Below are positions 45,528-45,597 of a stretch of 45,597 nucleotides of DNA, one piece after another. The translations under genes and the position numbers were made by a program. The stretch is taken from assembly GCA_016782865.1 (NCBI GenBank), contig JADHXR010000049.1, positions 1 through 45,597 of the forward strand. Reading direction: 5' to 3'. The stretch comes from Phycisphaerae bacterium. Lineage in GTDB: Bacteria > Planctomycetota > Phycisphaerae > Sedimentisphaerales > Anaerobacaceae. Below the pieces are notes generated by a model. The model was not told the DNA's origin. It was given only the letters and a program-made list of their open reading frames with translations, and searched no databases. Each line of letters opens with the position of its first letter. The stretch's first letter is position 1.

Positions 45528-45597
45528 TGAGCAAAAAAAGGCATAAAATAAAGGAACGCGAAGTCCAAGGCTTCAAATATTTCAAGCCTATCTCCAG

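Noticed and set aside
1..45597. tRNA, rRNA or CRISPR array
   Set aside because: Gaps were scanned for tRNA T-arm sequences and regularly spaced repeats; nothing convincing was found, although a covariance-model search was not possible.

Overview
The window looks like a chromosomal segment of a Planctomycetota bacterium, most likely of the Phycisphaerae/Sedimentisphaerales type. The support is indirect but consistent: prepilin-like proteins with an [23 protein letters not shown] leader and an H-X9-DG-type C-terminus, a dockerin-like tail, Tat-exported sulfatase and Gfo/Idh oxidoreductase, VCBS/FG-GAP and LamG proteins, and a large polysaccharide-degradation load. No rRNA, tRNA or CRISPR array was seen. 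Species cannot be named from this window.

Layout. 1-433: 3' end of a multihaem c-type cytochrome. 434-2250: small lipoprotein gene (minus strand) and a prepilin-like protein. 2399-6788: promoter and a compact operon of a lipoprotein glycerophosphodiester phosphodiesterase, a two-TM accessory protein, a Na+/solute symporter and a glycerol-1-phosphate dehydrogenase. 6841-8710: FHA protein and an outer-membrane barrel behind a good sigma70 promoter. 9250-15889: phosphomannomutase/phosphoglucomutase, GH62 arabinofuranosidase, a NapH-NapG-like polyferredoxin fusion and a SpoIIE-type phosphatase. 15914-23191 (minus strand): a probable long operon of a small cysteine-tailed ORF, the C-terminal half of an NrfH-like cytochrome, an octahaem HAO-like cytochrome, an FrdX-like ferredoxin, an SO_0444-type permease, a sulfatase and a VCBS protein.

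23200-26157 is decayed accessory DNA: a frameshifted prepilin remnant, and a Kelch-dockerin gene separated from an in-frame LamG module by one TAA. 26158-45527 is a plant-cell-wall (probably pectin) utilisation region: a DUF5060/apiosidase-like/DUF1080 enzyme, a Gfo/Idh oxidoreductase, a GxGYxYP protein, an IS-type transposase, a 1712-residue Sde182-LamG x3-Sde182 protein, a deleted Sde182 copy followed by an intact one, two tandem PL1-type pectate lyases and a pectinesterase. The last three genes are richer in A/T and look Bacteroidota-like, so transfer is plausible.

The most interesting units are (i) the HAO-like/FrdX-like nitrogen-oxide operon with a damaged NrfH partner, (ii) the glycerophosphodiesterase-symporter-G1P dehydrogenase operon, and (iii) the expanding and decaying family of modular Sde182/LamG proteins.
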